Assembly (NCBI RefSeq): GCF_000189275.1
Contig: NZ_AEVT01000096.1
Location: 1 to 64,000, forward strand
DNA length: 64,000 nucleotides
Direction of reading: 5' to 3'
DNA from: Vibrio sinaloensis DSM 21326
GTDB taxonomy: Bacteria > Pseudomonadota > Gammaproteobacteria > Enterobacterales > Vibrionaceae
Shown: positions 55,502 to 64,000 of the stretch, piece after piece
Numbering within the stretch: the stretch's first letter is position 1
Layout: each line of letters opens with the position of its first letter
The notes under the pieces: generated by a model
What the model was told of the DNA's origin: nothing
Seen by the model: only the letters and a program-made list of their open reading frames with translations
Database searches by the model: none
Position numbers and translations under genes: made by a program

Positions 55502-56200
55502 ATGAGCCTTTGGCAAACAACCCTTGATGCACTCGCCTTACTGGTGAGTTTAGATAGAGAACTGTGGGAGATCGTTGCGGTCTCCTTTAGTGTTTCGCTA
55601 TCGGCTATATCGCTGGTATTACTGCCAGCGATCCTGTTTTCGTTCATTCTGGCCTACACCGACTTTCGGGGTAAATGGGTCTTTCTCTCCCTAATTAACA
55701 CTCTTCAAGCCATTCCAACCGTCGTGATTGGCCTGCTGCTCTACATGTTATTGTCTCGAGCCGGTCCAATGGGCGACTGGCAAATGTTATTCACCCAGAA
55801 AGCCATGATCGTTGGCCAGATGTTGATCGGATTTCCGGTATTAGTCTCCATGATGCACGGAGCATTACAATCGAGTGACCGACGCGCGGTAGAAACAGCC
55901 ATTACACTTGGCGCGAGCCCTACCCGCATCGCGGCAACTATGATCTGGGAAACGCGTTTTCCTCTGATGGCGGCAACGATTGCGGCGTTTTCACGAATCG
56001 TCACCGAGGTTGGTTGCTCAACCATGGTTGGTGGCAATATCATGGGCATTACGCGAAACATCCCCACAGCGATTGCAATGGAGAGCCACAAAGGTGCGTT
56101 CGCTCAAGGCGTTGCACTTGGGATGGTATTACTCGCTCTCGCTTTGGCACTCAATTTTGCTCTTACCAGCATGCGCGGTAAAGGCTACCTGAGAACATAA
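55502..56200 (+). CDS. tupB: Tungstate ABC transporter permease TupB
   Basis: 232 residues, five or six helices, EAA-type loop ETAITLGASPTRIAATMIWE. Starts 6 bases after tupA. Confidence 0.9.
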   Translation: MSLWQTTLDALALLVSLDRELWEIVAVSFSVSLSAISLVLLPAILFSFILAYTDFRGKWVFLSLINTLQAIPTVVIGLLLYMLLSRAGPMGDWQMLFTQKAMIVGQMLIGFPVLVSMMHGALQSSDRRAVETAITLGASPTRIAATMIWETRFPLMAATIAAFSRIVTEVGCSTMVGGNIMGITRNIPTAIAMESHKGAFAQGVALGMVLLALALALNFALTSMRGKGYLRT

Positions 56201-56209
56201 GGACGCGGT

Positions 56210-56926
56210 ATGACAATTAAAATCAATGCACAGCACTTGTCTATGCGCTTTAAAGAGCGTGTCCTGTTCCATATTCCCTCGCTTTCCATTGGCCCTAACG
56301 ATGCGATCTATTTAAAAGGCGATAACGGCGTCGGGAAGACAACCCTCCTAAAAATTCTATCCGGTTTAATCAAACCAACGACAGGTCATGTCTTCGCTCC
56401 TAACGATAGTTGGTACAATAAACTGTTTAGCCGTACTGGCCGCAAGGATGTTATTTACCTTCATCAATCTCCCTACCTGTTTGATGGAACCGTCTACCAG
56501 AATGTGGTTTATGGCATTCGCTATCAAAAAGAGTCGATGAAAGATAAGCGAGCTCAAGTTATTACTGCTTTACGCATGGTAGGCTTAGAAACCTTAGCCG
56601 ATGAGCACATTTCTGTGTTGTCGGGAGGTGAAAAACAGCGGGTAGCGATGGCAAGAGCTTGGATTTTAAAACCTTCAATCCTATTAATGGACGAACCAAG
56701 CGCATCACTTGATCAGGAATCCATCGAACGTTTGGTTGTGATGGCAAAAGATCTAATGCAACGAGGGTCAAGCATTGTCATTACCAGCCACCAAAAAAAC
56801 GCGTTAACGGATCTATGCCGTAAACAATGGTGGATAAAAGACACAACTTTGATAGAGTCCCCGCTGTTACAAGTAATTACTGATGCAACACAAGAGAACA
56901 GCTATGCTTCTTCCAACGCAAACTAG
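56210..56926 (+). CDS. tupC: Tungstate ABC transporter ATP-binding protein TupC
   Basis: 238 residues. Walker [13 protein letters not shown], signature [15 protein letters not shown], Walker [13 protein letters not shown]. No TOBE/Mo-binding domain, unlike ModC. Energises TupB. mobA starts within its last codons. Confidence 0.9.
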   Translation: MTIKINAQHLSMRFKERVLFHIPSLSIGPNDAIYLKGDNGVGKTTLLKILSGLIKPTTGHVFAPNDSWYNKLFSRTGRKDVIYLHQSPYLFDGTVYQNVVYGIRYQKESMKDKRAQVITALRMVGLETLADEHISVLSGGEKQRVAMARAWILKPSILLMDEPSASLDQESIERLVVMAKDLMQRGSSIVITSHQKNALTDLCRKQWWIKDTTLIESPLLQVITDATQENSYASSNAN

Positions 56927-57491
56927 TTGGGTTATTTTGGCTGGTGGCCAAGCCAGCCGTATGGGCGGAAAAGACAAAGGTTTAATCGAACTTAACCAAA
57001 AGCCGCTAATACAACACGTGATTGAACGCCTTTCTCCTCAAACACCTCAAATTTTGATCAATGCCAACCGTAACCATGAGTCTTATTCTCAGTTTGGCAA
57101 GGTGTTTAGTGATCAGTTCGCCGATTTTCCCGGTCCAATGGGCGGTATCCATGCAGGTTTAGTCAATGCTTCAACAGATTGGGTTGGCTTTGTGCCTTGC
57201 GACAGTCCACAAATCAATACTGACTTAGTTGAGCGCTTCTGCGCCGCAGTTGACGCCAACACCGACATTTTGGTTGCTCACGATGGCGAGTTTAAACAGC
57301 CTGTGTTTACTCTCTACCACAAACGCGTGTTGCCAAAGCTGACCGCGTTTCTTGAGCGTGGCGATCGTAAGATCATTCTGCTGTATAAAGAGTGCAATAC
57401 CGCTTACGTCGATTTTAGCGATTCACCTGCGTGCTTCGTCAACCTCAATACTCCAGAAGAACTGGCACAATTTGGAACCTTATCCGCATGA
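56904..57491 (+). CDS. mobA: Molybdenum cofactor guanylyltransferase MobA
   Basis: 195 residues from the ATG at 56904 (an ATG at 56883 is also open). [19 protein letters not shown] is the nucleotide-binding motif; [11 protein letters not shown] and FVPCDSPQI follow. Attaches GMP to molybdopterin to form the MGD cofactor that FdhA uses. Overlaps tupC and, by ATGA, the next gene. Confidence 0.9.
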   Translation: MLLPTQTSWVILAGGQASRMGGKDKGLIELNQKPLIQHVIERLSPQTPQILINANRNHESYSQFGKVFSDQFADFPGPMGGIHAGLVNASTDWVGFVPCDSPQINTDLVERFCAAVDANTDILVAHDGEFKQPVFTLYHKRVLPKLTAFLERGDRKIILLYKECNTAYVDFSDSPACFVNLNTPEELAQFGTLSA

Positions 57492-59266
57492 TTGATTCAC
57501 TCCCTATTCCTATTCTCGGTTTTGCAGCCTATTCTGGAACCGGCAAAACCACGCTGTTGGAAGCATTGTTACCCAAGTTGACCGACGCGGGTCTTCGCAT
57601 TGGTATGCTCAAGCATGCCCACCACAACTTTGATGTCGATAAACCCGGTAAAGACAGTTATCGACTGCGCAAAGCTGGAGCTAGCCAAATGCTTATCTCT
57701 TCTCGAAACCGCTTTGCACTAATGACGGAAACCCCTGAATCAGAGTCCGAATTCGAGTACCTTCTTACTCGCTTTGATACCAGCAAACTTGATGTCATTT
57801 TGGTTGAAGGTTGTAAAAATATCGCTTTCCCAAAGATTGAACTGCATAGAGAAGAAGTCGGTAAACCGTGGCTATACCCTTCCGATGACAATATTATCGC
57901 CATCGCCGCAGATACTGAGCGCAGTGATACAACTCTGCCCCAAATGAATATTACCGACCTCGATGCGATTGCTCGTTTTGTGGTTGAATACGTTGCAGAA
58001 AAACAAAAACCGCAAAGCGGCAAAAGCCCAGCAGCGTGTTGCGATACCTTGTCTCCCGCTTTTTTGTCCGTCGCCCAAGGCCAAGAAAAGATCCTGTCGC
58101 TGGTAAATACAGTAAACGAAACGGAAATCGCCAGTATCGAAAACAGCTTTGGCCGAGTATTGGCAGACGACATTGTATCGCCAGTCAATGTACCGCAGTA
58201 CACCAACTCCGCAATGGATGGTTACGCAGTTCGAAGTGATGACTTAGAACGAACTCACTACCAAGTTGTCGCAGAGGTGATGGCCGGCCACGCCTATGAC
58301 CAACCACTTGAACTGGGCCAAGCAGTTAAAATTATGACCGGTGCGCCAACTCCTGCATTCGCTGATACGGTAGTGATGCGCGAGCAAGCAACTGAAGAAG
58401 GTGACAAGGTCACGTTCAACAATGCTGCAATTAAGGCAGGACAAAACGTACGTCAAGCCGGTGAAGATCTTCCACTCGGATCAGATGTATTTTCTCAGGG
58501 CCAGAGAATTTCTTCAGCCGAAATGGGGATGATTGCATCACTAGGTTTTGGCTCTTGCAACCTGTACCGCAAACTTAAAGTCGCTGTGTTCTCTACCGGA
58601 GATGAAGTCCAGCCCCCGGGGAGTGAGCAGAAAGCCAATTCCATTTACGACTCGAATCGTTTTACGATCATGGGTATGCTGGAAAAACTCGGCTGCGAGA
58701 TCCTTGATTTTGGCATCATCGAAGATGACGAATCTCTCATGATTCAAGCACTTCAAGATGCCTCAATGCAAGCCGACGTGGTACTAACATCTGGCGGCGT
58801 TTCTGTGGGTGATGCAGACTACATCAAGCTTGCCTTAGAAAAGCTCGGGCAAATTGATTTTTGGCGCATAAACATGCGACCAGGTCGTCCTCTTGCATTT
58901 GGTCAAATCAACAACAAACCTTTCTTCGGTTTACCGGGAAACCCTGTTGCTGTGATGGTCTCGTTCATCAACTTTGTCGAGCCAGCACTACGAAAGATGC
59001 AAGGCGAAAAGGGATGGCAGCCACTTAAAGTGAGCGCAATCGCGACCGAAAACCTTCGCTCTCGACAAGGGAGAACTGAGTTTAGTCGTGGGGTATTCAA
59101 TCTTGATGCGCGAGGCCAAGTGACGGTCAAAACGACTGGCAAACAAGGTTCTGGAATTCTCCGCTCAATGAGCGAAGCAAACTGCCTTATCGAGATTTCT
59201 CCTGCGGTCGACACGGTTAAAGTCGGTGAAAGCGTGACAATCATCCCGCTTCAAGGCAGAATCTAG
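57488..59266 (+). CDS. moeA: MobB-MoeA fusion for Mo/W cofactor synthesis
   Basis: 592 residues from the ATG at 57488 (ATGA with mobA). Residues 1-175 are MobB (P-loop [46 protein letters not shown]); after a ~20-residue linker, residues about 195-592 are MoeA ([51 protein letters not shown]). MobB helps guanylylation, MoeA inserts Mo or W. The fusion places both steps in one polypeptide in the tungstate operon. Confidence 0.88.
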   Translation: MIDSLPIPILGFAAYSGTGKTTLLEALLPKLTDAGLRIGMLKHAHHNFDVDKPGKDSYRLRKAGASQMLISSRNRFALMTETPESESEFEYLLTRFDTSKLDVILVEGCKNIAFPKIELHREEVGKPWLYPSDDNIIAIAADTERSDTTLPQMNITDLDAIARFVVEYVAEKQKPQSGKSPAACCDTLSPAFLSVAQGQEKILSLVNTVNETEIASIENSFGRVLADDIVSPVNVPQYTNSAMDGYAVRSDDLERTHYQVVAEVMAGHAYDQPLELGQAVKIMTGAPTPAFADTVVMREQATEEGDKVTFNNAAIKAGQNVRQAGEDLPLGSDVFSQGQRISSAEMGMIASLGFGSCNLYRKLKVAVFSTGDEVQPPGSEQKANSIYDSNRFTIMGMLEKLGCEILDFGIIEDDESLMIQALQDASMQADVVLTSGGVSVGDADYIKLALEKLGQIDFWRINMRPGRPLAFGQINNKPFFGLPGNPVAVMVSFINFVEPALRKMQGEKGWQPLKVSAIATENLRSRQGRTEFSRGVFNLDARGQVTVKTTGKQGSGILRSMSEANCLIEISPAVDTVKVGESVTIIPLQGRI

Positions 59267-59275
59267 CCCAGAATA

Positions 59276-59314
59276 TTAAGGCCGCCTTCTGTGACTGAAA
59301 TAAGACGGCCTTAA
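59276..59314 (+). terminator. Hairpin after the MobB-MoeA gene
   Basis: TTAAGGCCG (59276-59284) pairs with CGGCCTTAA (59306-59314); long loop and no T-run, so of moderate strength. Confidence 0.5.
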
Positions 59315-59342
59315 ACCTGACGTAAAATTTTGAGAGATCTTT

Positions 59343-59609
59343 ATGGCTCGCACCATCCTTTACACCTATAAAGGTGAAGAAAAGACACTGACATTTTCTT
59401 ATCAGCAGCACCGTAACATTCATGAGGCGGTCGCTGAAGCAGAAGGTATCGATATTTCCGCTTACTTGAAAATGGAACAACAGATTGAAGCGGTTTCAGA
59501 TACAAAAGCGGTTCGCAATTATCGCGATAACCATTTCCGCAAACTGGGCTTTGAGAAGTTGACGCTAAAACAAAAAGAAAATCTGGGTGTGGGTAAGAAA
59601 AACAAATAG
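59343..59609 (+). CDS. DUF2960 protein
   Basis: 88 residues, basic, mostly helical. MARTILYTYKGEEKTLTFSY, then HRNIHEAVAEAEGIDI and FRKLGFEKLTLKQKENLG. Small conserved protein of marine gamma-proteobacteria; no known function. Confidence 0.75.
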   Translation: MARTILYTYKGEEKTLTFSYQQHRNIHEAVAEAEGIDISAYLKMEQQIEAVSDTKAVRNYRDNHFRKLGFEKLTLKQKENLGVGKKNK

Positions 59610-59620
59610 CCGGATTGATA

Positions 59621-59643
59621 AGGAGCAGTTTTGTGCTGCTCCT
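59621..59643. terminator. Hairpin between DUF2960 and a GNAT gene
   Basis: AGGAGCAG-TTTTGTG-CTGCTCCT. It reaches the stop codon of the convergent acetyltransferase gene (59642-59644); no long T-run. Confidence 0.6.
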
Positions 59644-60100
59644 ACACTCGCTTTTCCATTCGATAATTGATCAACAACACCCCCTCTCTCTCGTTTCTCT
59701 GCTCTTTAGTGACGCTAAATCCGAATCGCTCAAAGAAAGGTCTAGCGGTAATGCTGACATTTGAATATAGGTAGTCTAGGCCTTTTTGTTCGGCTAATTG
59801 ATGAATATGAGTCATCAGCTCTCTACCCACACCTTGCCCTTGAAATTCACGATGGCAGTAGAAATGATCAATTAAACCATCATCTTGTAAGTCTGCGTAT
59901 CCTGCAATTATCCCCTGCCTTAAACAAACAAATGGGTCGAGCGTAATCATTCTCTGTTGCCATAACGACAGTTCAATGTCCTCTTTGGCCCATACTTCAA
60001 CTTGTTGTTGGCTGTAGTGCTGTCGATTCACATTGCGCACAGTGTTAAAGAACAACTGCCATAATGTGTTAGAGTCGTTCGAATGAAATGCTCTTATCAT
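59642..60100 (-). CDS. GNAT-family N-acetyltransferase
   Basis: 152 residues. The acetyl-CoA loop reads CHREFQGQGVGRELMTHI, with LYSNVSITARPFFERFGF following. Substrate unknown; resembles YafP/ElaA-like GNATs. 25 bases after the next GNAT gene, so probably co-transcribed. Confidence 0.85.
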   Translation of the reverse strand: MIRAFHSNDSNTLWQLFFNTVRNVNRQHYSQQQVEVWAKEDIELSLWQQRMITLDPFVCLRQGIIAGYADLQDDGLIDHFYCHREFQGQGVGRELMTHIHQLAEQKGLDYLYSNVSITARPFFERFGFSVTKEQRNEREGVLLINYRMEKRV

Positions 60101-60125
60101 GTTGCTCCTCGCACCTTGATGCCGG

Positions 60126-60599
60126 TCATAGTGTTTTTTTCATGAAAATCAGCGTCCACTTTTCCCCACTAAATTCACGACTCTTATGATCGCGTTGGTA
60201 TTCGGCGAACCCTAGCGCCTGATAACAGCGGATGGCTGACGCGTTATTTGCAAAGACGCACAAATCAAGTTGTCGGTAACCCATTTCTTTTGCCATTGCA
60301 ATCAATTCATAAAGCATGGTTTGGGCAACACCTTGGCCGCGAAATTTGTCGTCAACGAACACACGACATACTCTCGCCACCTCTGAACTTTGGTGAAACA
60401 ACTCCACGAAGCCAGCCAACTTGAGATCATGGTAAAAGAGAAAGGGTGAGACAGCAGATTGCTCGGTATGTTGGCGTATTTGCTCCTGCGTTAGTGGATA
60501 ATCATAAGCAGGCCCGCCCCATAAGTAGTTAAGCTCTGGGGAGTCAATCCAATCGACTAATTGTCGAAAGTCCGCCGTTTTAAAAGGAACCAATGGCAT
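60126..60599 (-). CDS. GNAT-family N-acetyltransferase
   Basis: 157 residues from the ATG at 60599, preceded by AAGGA; an ATG at 60641 would cross the nagK terminator. Acetyl-CoA loop VDDKFRGQGVAQTMLYEL and a C-terminal NNASAIRCYQALGFAEY. Resembles RimI/RimL-like enzymes; substrate unknown. Confidence 0.85.
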   Translation of the reverse strand: MPLVPFKTADFRQLVDWIDSPELNYLWGGPAYDYPLTQEQIRQHTEQSAVSPFLFYHDLKLAGFVELFHQSSEVARVCRVFVDDKFRGQGVAQTMLYELIAMAKEMGYRQLDLCVFANNASAIRCYQALGFAEYQRDHKSREFSGEKWTLIFMKKTL

Positions 60600-60623
60600 T
60601 GCAATATCCTTATAGCAACAAAA

Positions 60624-60647
60624 AAGAGCTTGCCTAAGCAAGCTCTT
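60624..60647 (-). terminator. Terminator of nagK
   Basis: AAGAGCTTGC-CTAA-GCAAGCTCTT, followed on the minus strand by TTTTG. Lies in the leader of the downstream GNAT pair. Confidence 0.88.
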
Positions 60648-60670
60648 ACTATCTTACATCAAATTAACGC

Positions 60671-61579
60671 TTATTTGATGTTTAGGAACGCAGCACCGCG
60701 AACACCGCCGGAATCGCCGTGTTTCGCTTTAATGATTTTTGGACACTTCGCGACTGAAAGAAGATGCTTAGGAATTCGCTTCGGCATTTCTTCGTAAATC
60801 AGTTCAAAGTTTGAAAGACCACCACCCAAGGCAACAACATGCGGGTCGTTTGCTGTAAACAGGTTGGCGAAACAGATAGCCAACAGCTCCATGAATCGCT
60901 CTACGTGCTCAACGGCCTTCTCTTCACCTTCTGCGTGCGCTTTGATGATATCGATCGCTTTCTTTTTCTCACCAAAGTAATGCTCGTAAATCAACTCAAA
61001 TCCACGACCAGAAAGGTAGCTATCTAGACACCCTTTCTTGCCACAGCCACAGCCAAGTAGCGGTGCATTCTCACCTAAATGGAACCACGCGTCGATCGGT
61101 AAGCGCATATGGCCCAACTCACCCGCAACATTATTACGACCAGAGAACACCTTGCCTTCGTAAACTAAGCCACCGCCAAAACCAGTGCCTAAGATCAAGC
61201 CCATAACTGATGGAGCGTCTTGCAGTTCATCATCCCACGCTTCAGAAAGCGCGAAACAGTTGGCGTCATTCTCAATCTTAACGCTTCGGCCAATCTTTGC
61301 TTCCAGGTCTGCACGAAGCGTTTTCCCTTTAGCTGCCGGAACGTTAACCGTCAGTACTGTCGCGTCATCTGCATCTTCCATGCCTGGAAGGCCTAGGCCA
61401 ATTTTACCTTCACAACCAAACTCTTGGTCGTACTTGTCGACCAAACCTGCGATGGTATCCACCAGCAGTGCATAGTCTTCCGTTGGTGTTGGGACACGTT
61501 CTGTCGCAACGCGTTCTAGTTTTTCATTAAATGCACCAAATTCAATCTTAGTGCCACCAACGTCAAAACCGTAATACAT
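60671..61579 (-). CDS. nagK: N-acetyl-D-glucosamine kinase (ROK family)
   Basis: 302 residues from the ATG at 61579, which has GGGAGAG upstream and starts [15 protein letters not shown]; an ATG at 61708 would add 43 residues of doubtful character. ROK signatures: N-terminal ATP site, [27 protein letters not shown] and the zinc site [18 protein letters not shown]. Phosphorylates GlcNAc released by peptidoglycan or chitin breakdown, the latter being important in Vibrio. Confidence 0.92.
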   Translation of the reverse strand: MYYGFDVGGTKIEFGAFNEKLERVATERVPTPTEDYALLVDTIAGLVDKYDQEFGCEGKIGLGLPGMEDADDATVLTVNVPAAKGKTLRADLEAKIGRSVKIENDANCFALSEAWDDELQDAPSVMGLILGTGFGGGLVYEGKVFSGRNNVAGELGHMRLPIDAWFHLGENAPLLGCGCGKKGCLDSYLSGRGFELIYEHYFGEKKKAIDIIKAHAEGEEKAVEHVERFMELLAICFANLFTANDPHVVALGGGLSNFELIYEEMPKRIPKHLLSVAKCPKIIKAKHGDSGGVRGAAFLNIK

Positions 61580-61722
61580 TGGCTCTCTCCCATAATTAAA
61601 AAATAAAAAATCGAAAACTGACCTATTATCCATATAGCTACGCCTACAATCCGTGACGTGTGACGGATTTAATTGCCGCCTCGTATTAAATGCGCAGACT
61701 CTCACCAACCCATCGCCAAGTT

Positions 61723-62463
61723 TTAGACTGATTTCTCGTTTTGCTGTTGTTCGATGAAACGTTTCAGTGCTGGACGTTGCGGATCTACCTTTCCTCGGCT
61801 CTTACTCAATAAATAGCTTTCTTTAAACGCGTCGAACCAATTCGCCAGGGTTAACGCGGCCACGTCTTGTCGCATTTCTTTGAGGACTAGACATGCCACC
61901 TCTGCTGTCGCTAGATGTTGCTCGTTGTCCGACCTACGCATCATATATTGCGAAAGTGATTCTGGCTTGATCGATAATACAGGCAAAGAATCAAGGTAAG
62001 GCGATTTACGGAAAATACGTCTTGCTTCACGCCAACTGCCATCAAGAAAAATCAACAGCGGCGTTTTGCCCTGACAAAACGGTTGCGGTTCTCCTTGAAT
62101 CAATCTCTGTTTATCGTCGACATACTCATCGGGAAAGACCACGATTGGCTGGTATCTTGGATCATTAAGCAAGTCCAGCATGTCTTTGCTTGGCTCAGTG
62201 CGGCTCCATTGAAACGCATAGCCCTCTTTCACCGTATCAAGAATGAGTCTGCCCGTGTTACTTGGCTTAAACACTTCGTTGTCTGACACCAGTAGCATGA
62301 CCGCGACATCCGTCTCGATGTCAGGTTGGTAATGACAAATACAGTAAGTCACTGACACTTGGCAATGCTGACATCGGTCAACTTTACAGCCACGGGCGTT
62401 AAACGGTTTGGTGGAGCGCTCTAGACGCTGTTGATAGAGACGGTGAAAAGCGTGGACTCTCAT
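61723..62463 (-). CDS. tapT: DTW-domain tRNA aminocarboxypropyltransferase (TapT-like)
   Basis: 246 residues. N-terminal zinc-type cysteines [15 protein letters not shown] and the DTW segment [13 protein letters not shown] (DGSW). DTW proteins such as E. coli TapT (YfiP) add the acp group to U47 of tRNA. It matches the YfiP length and layout; another DTW subfamily is possible. Confidence 0.8.
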   Translation of the reverse strand: MRVHAFHRLYQQRLERSTKPFNARGCKVDRCQHCQVSVTYCICHYQPDIETDVAVMLLVSDNEVFKPSNTGRLILDTVKEGYAFQWSRTEPSKDMLDLLNDPRYQPIVVFPDEYVDDKQRLIQGEPQPFCQGKTPLLIFLDGSWREARRIFRKSPYLDSLPVLSIKPESLSQYMMRRSDNEQHLATAEVACLVLKEMRQDVAALTLANWFDAFKESYLLSKSRGKVDPQRPALKRFIEQQQNEKSV

Positions 62464-62543
62464 GGGTTTTCAGTGATAATAGCAAAGGCTGGAAGTTTAC
62501 TTACCGAGCACAGAGTTGCAAGCGAAACATGGAAGGTTAAATC

Positions 62544-63332
62544 ATGCAAAACCCAGAGCTACTTAGATTAAGCGTCTTCCTATCTGTGCTTATCCTGTGC
62601 GCGCTGTGGGAGTGGCTCACTCCCCGAAAACAACTCACTCAAAGCAAAATCTATCGCTGGATGAACAACCTAGGGTTGATTGCTTTCAATTCAATTTGCC
62701 TAAGTTTATTGATGCCCATCCTCGCTTTTGAAGCCGCCATGACCGCCCACGAATTACAGCTTGGCTTTTGGCATTGGTTAGAAGTGAACTGGCTAGTTGA
62801 AGTGGTATTAAGCATTCTTCTGCTCGATCTGGCTATATACCTTCAACACCTTGTTTTTCATAGAGTTCCTATCTTATGGCGCTTGCATCGCATGCATCAT
62901 TCCGACCAAGATATTGACGTCACAACCGGTACTCGATTTCACCCAGTCGAAATCCTAATTTCTATGGGTATCAAGGTCAGTTTGATCTTTTTGATAGGCG
63001 TCTCTCCGCTCGCTATCTTGATTTTTGAGATGCTGCTAAACGGCAGTGCGATGTTCAATCACAGCAATGCAAAGCTGCCTTTATGGTTGGATAAAATACT
63101 AAGAAAAGCGGTCGTCACCCCAGATATGCATCGAGTTCATCACTCGGTCATCGTAAAAGAAACGCACTCAAATTTCGGATTTTTCTTATCGGTGTGGGAT
63201 CGCTGGTTTAGTACATATCGTGACCAGCCTGAGCTTGGTCACGATAACGTAGAAATCGGAATTCCGCTTTTTCGTTCACCCAACGAACAGCGTTTGGACA
63301 AGATGTTAACTCAGCCATTTCGCGACAAGTAA
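62544..63332 (+). CDS. Sterol desaturase/fatty acid hydroxylase-family membrane protein
   Basis: 262 residues, four or five helices. Three histidine clusters of the di-iron hydroxylase type: HLVFHRVPILWRLHRMHHSD (about 110-130), HRVHHS and THSNFGF. Bacterial members act on lipid or sterol-like substrates; the substrate here is unknown. A chemoreceptor gene ends 1 base later on the other strand. Confidence 0.85.
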   Translation: MQNPELLRLSVFLSVLILCALWEWLTPRKQLTQSKIYRWMNNLGLIAFNSICLSLLMPILAFEAAMTAHELQLGFWHWLEVNWLVEVVLSILLLDLAIYLQHLVFHRVPILWRLHRMHHSDQDIDVTTGTRFHPVEILISMGIKVSLIFLIGVSPLAILIFEMLLNGSAMFNHSNAKLPLWLDKILRKAVVTPDMHRVHHSVIVKETHSNFGFFLSVWDRWFSTYRDQPELGHDNVEIGIPLFRSPNEQRLDKMLTQPFRDK

Positions 63333-63333
63333 A

Positions 63334-64000
63334 TTAAACCAAGCGATATTTGTGCAGTTGCTGCTGTTGCTGTCCCGCAATATCAGCCACTTGCTGAGAG
63401 CTTTCAACCATAGACTCCAGTTGCAGCTTAGTTTCCTCGCCTTGTTCTGAAACCTGAGTGATAGAATTACTCACTTCTGACGTTGCTCTTTCTTGCTCTT
63501 GAGTCGCTGCGGTTATCTCCTCTACCTTCTCTCGGATTTGCTTAACAGCCCCCTCAATATCCACGAAAGCGGCCTTAACATGGTCGCTCGATTGAAGCGC
63601 TTGCGACATTTCACTGCGCGAGTTGTTTACCGCAGCACGAGAATGCTCTGCGGCTGCCACCAATTCGTTCATTCGCTCGCGAATATTAGACGTTTGCTTA
63701 GAGGTGTCACTGGCGAGATTTCTCACTTCATCGGCCACCACCGCGAAACCCCGTCCCTGCTCACCTGCTCTGGCCGCCTCTATGGCTGCATTTAAGGCCA
63801 GAAGATTGGTGCTTTCAGCGATTCCAGCAATCATATCGACCATTTCACGAATCTGCTTCACACGGCTGTCTAACTCACTCATTGAGGCATCATTCAAGTT
63901 TAATGATTCTTCCAGAGACTGCAGGCGCTGTTGGTTCTGTTCAATGGCTCGAACCCCCTTACTGGCATGTTTGGCCGCTAGCTTTGACTCAGCATTAGAT
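63334..64000 (-). CDS. Methyl-accepting chemotaxis protein, C-terminal part, cut by window edge
   Basis: The frame is open from the right window edge to a stop at 63334. About 222 residues are visible, all signalling domain: helical bundle, hairpin tip [20 protein letters not shown] and a C-terminal helix. The internal start proposed by a simple ORF search at 63897 is a TTG and not a real beginning; the coiled coil continues upstream. The sensor type lies outside the window. Confidence 0.9.
   Translation of the reverse strand, partial: SNAESKLAAKHASKGVRAIEQNQQRLQSLEESLNLNDASMSELDSRVKQIREMVDMIAGIAESTNLLALNAAIEAARAGEQGRGFAVVADEVRNLASDTSKQTSNIRERMNELVAAAEHSRAAVNNSRSEMSQALQSSDHVKAAFVDIEGAVKQIREKVEEITAATQEQERATSEVSNSITQVSEQGEETKLQLESMVESSQQVADIAGQQQQQLHKYRLV

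Noticed and set aside
1-64000. CRISPR arrays, IS elements, tRNA or rRNA genes
   Set aside because: No spaced direct repeats, transposase genes with terminal repeats or RNA gene signatures were seen by reading.

Overview
The window reads as the replication-terminus side of chromosome 1 of a Vibrio species. A 28-bp site at 1226-1253 matches the Vibrio chromosome 1 dif sequence. The next block (small membrane protein, nosP, vpsS, ccoNOQP-ccoHIS-fnr-uspE-ttcA, potABCD plus a second potD) follows the gene order I recall for V. cholerae. No rRNA, tRNA, IS element or CRISPR array was found.

Layout. 1-1225: tail of an inovirus-like prophage (a gene with an in-frame stop and a phage HTH regulator) abutting dif. 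1409-4680: nitric-oxide-linked NosP/VpsS signalling operon. 4938-13900: cbb3 oxidase structural genes, maturation genes, fnr and uspE; ccoI and uspE each carry one extra base in a homopolymer. 13962-16740: ttcA, a DUF2987 protein and a membrane protein. 17103-22201: polyamine importer with two PotD paralogues. 22260-27275: GGDEF protein, CobB sirtuin, a Cache chemoreceptor and Amt behind sigma-54/NtrC-like sites. 27575-37255: formate dehydrogenase operon, its DUF3305/DUF3306 partners and fdhD. 37378-39267: HBM-type chemoreceptor. 39496-42934: secreted MBL-fold protein and a bufferin-like RiPP operon (Cys-rich precursor, DUF692/MNIO enzyme, DUF2063 partner, DoxX). 43002-47479: cydABX and ybiT. 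47705-50927: an unusual membrane NTPase paired with an MscS channel. 50959-59266: sensor kinase and sigma-54 response regulator divergent from tupABC-mobA-mobB/moeA. 59343-64000: DUF2960, two GNATs, nagK, a DTW tRNA enzyme, a fatty-acid hydroxylase and a chemoreceptor cut by the window edge.

How it fits together. Most of the window concerns respiration: two oxygen reductases (cbb3 and bd), the oxygen sensor Fnr, a formate dehydrogenase, and Mo/W uptake plus pterin-cofactor synthesis. The most interesting signal is regulatory. A 19-bp dyad (consensus GTGRGACA-N3-TGTMCCAC) occurs twice upstream of the formate-dehydrogenase operon and twice in front of tupABC, roughly 20 kb apart. At both places it lies 90-165 bp upstream of a GG-N10-GC sigma-54 promoter. 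The only sigma-54 activator gene seen here starts beside the tup copies. I infer that this uncharacterised two-component system couples tungstate/molybdate uptake and cofactor synthesis to formate dehydrogenase expression. Other points of interest are the bufferin-like operon and the NTPase-MscS pair, whose P-loop lacks the usual lysine.
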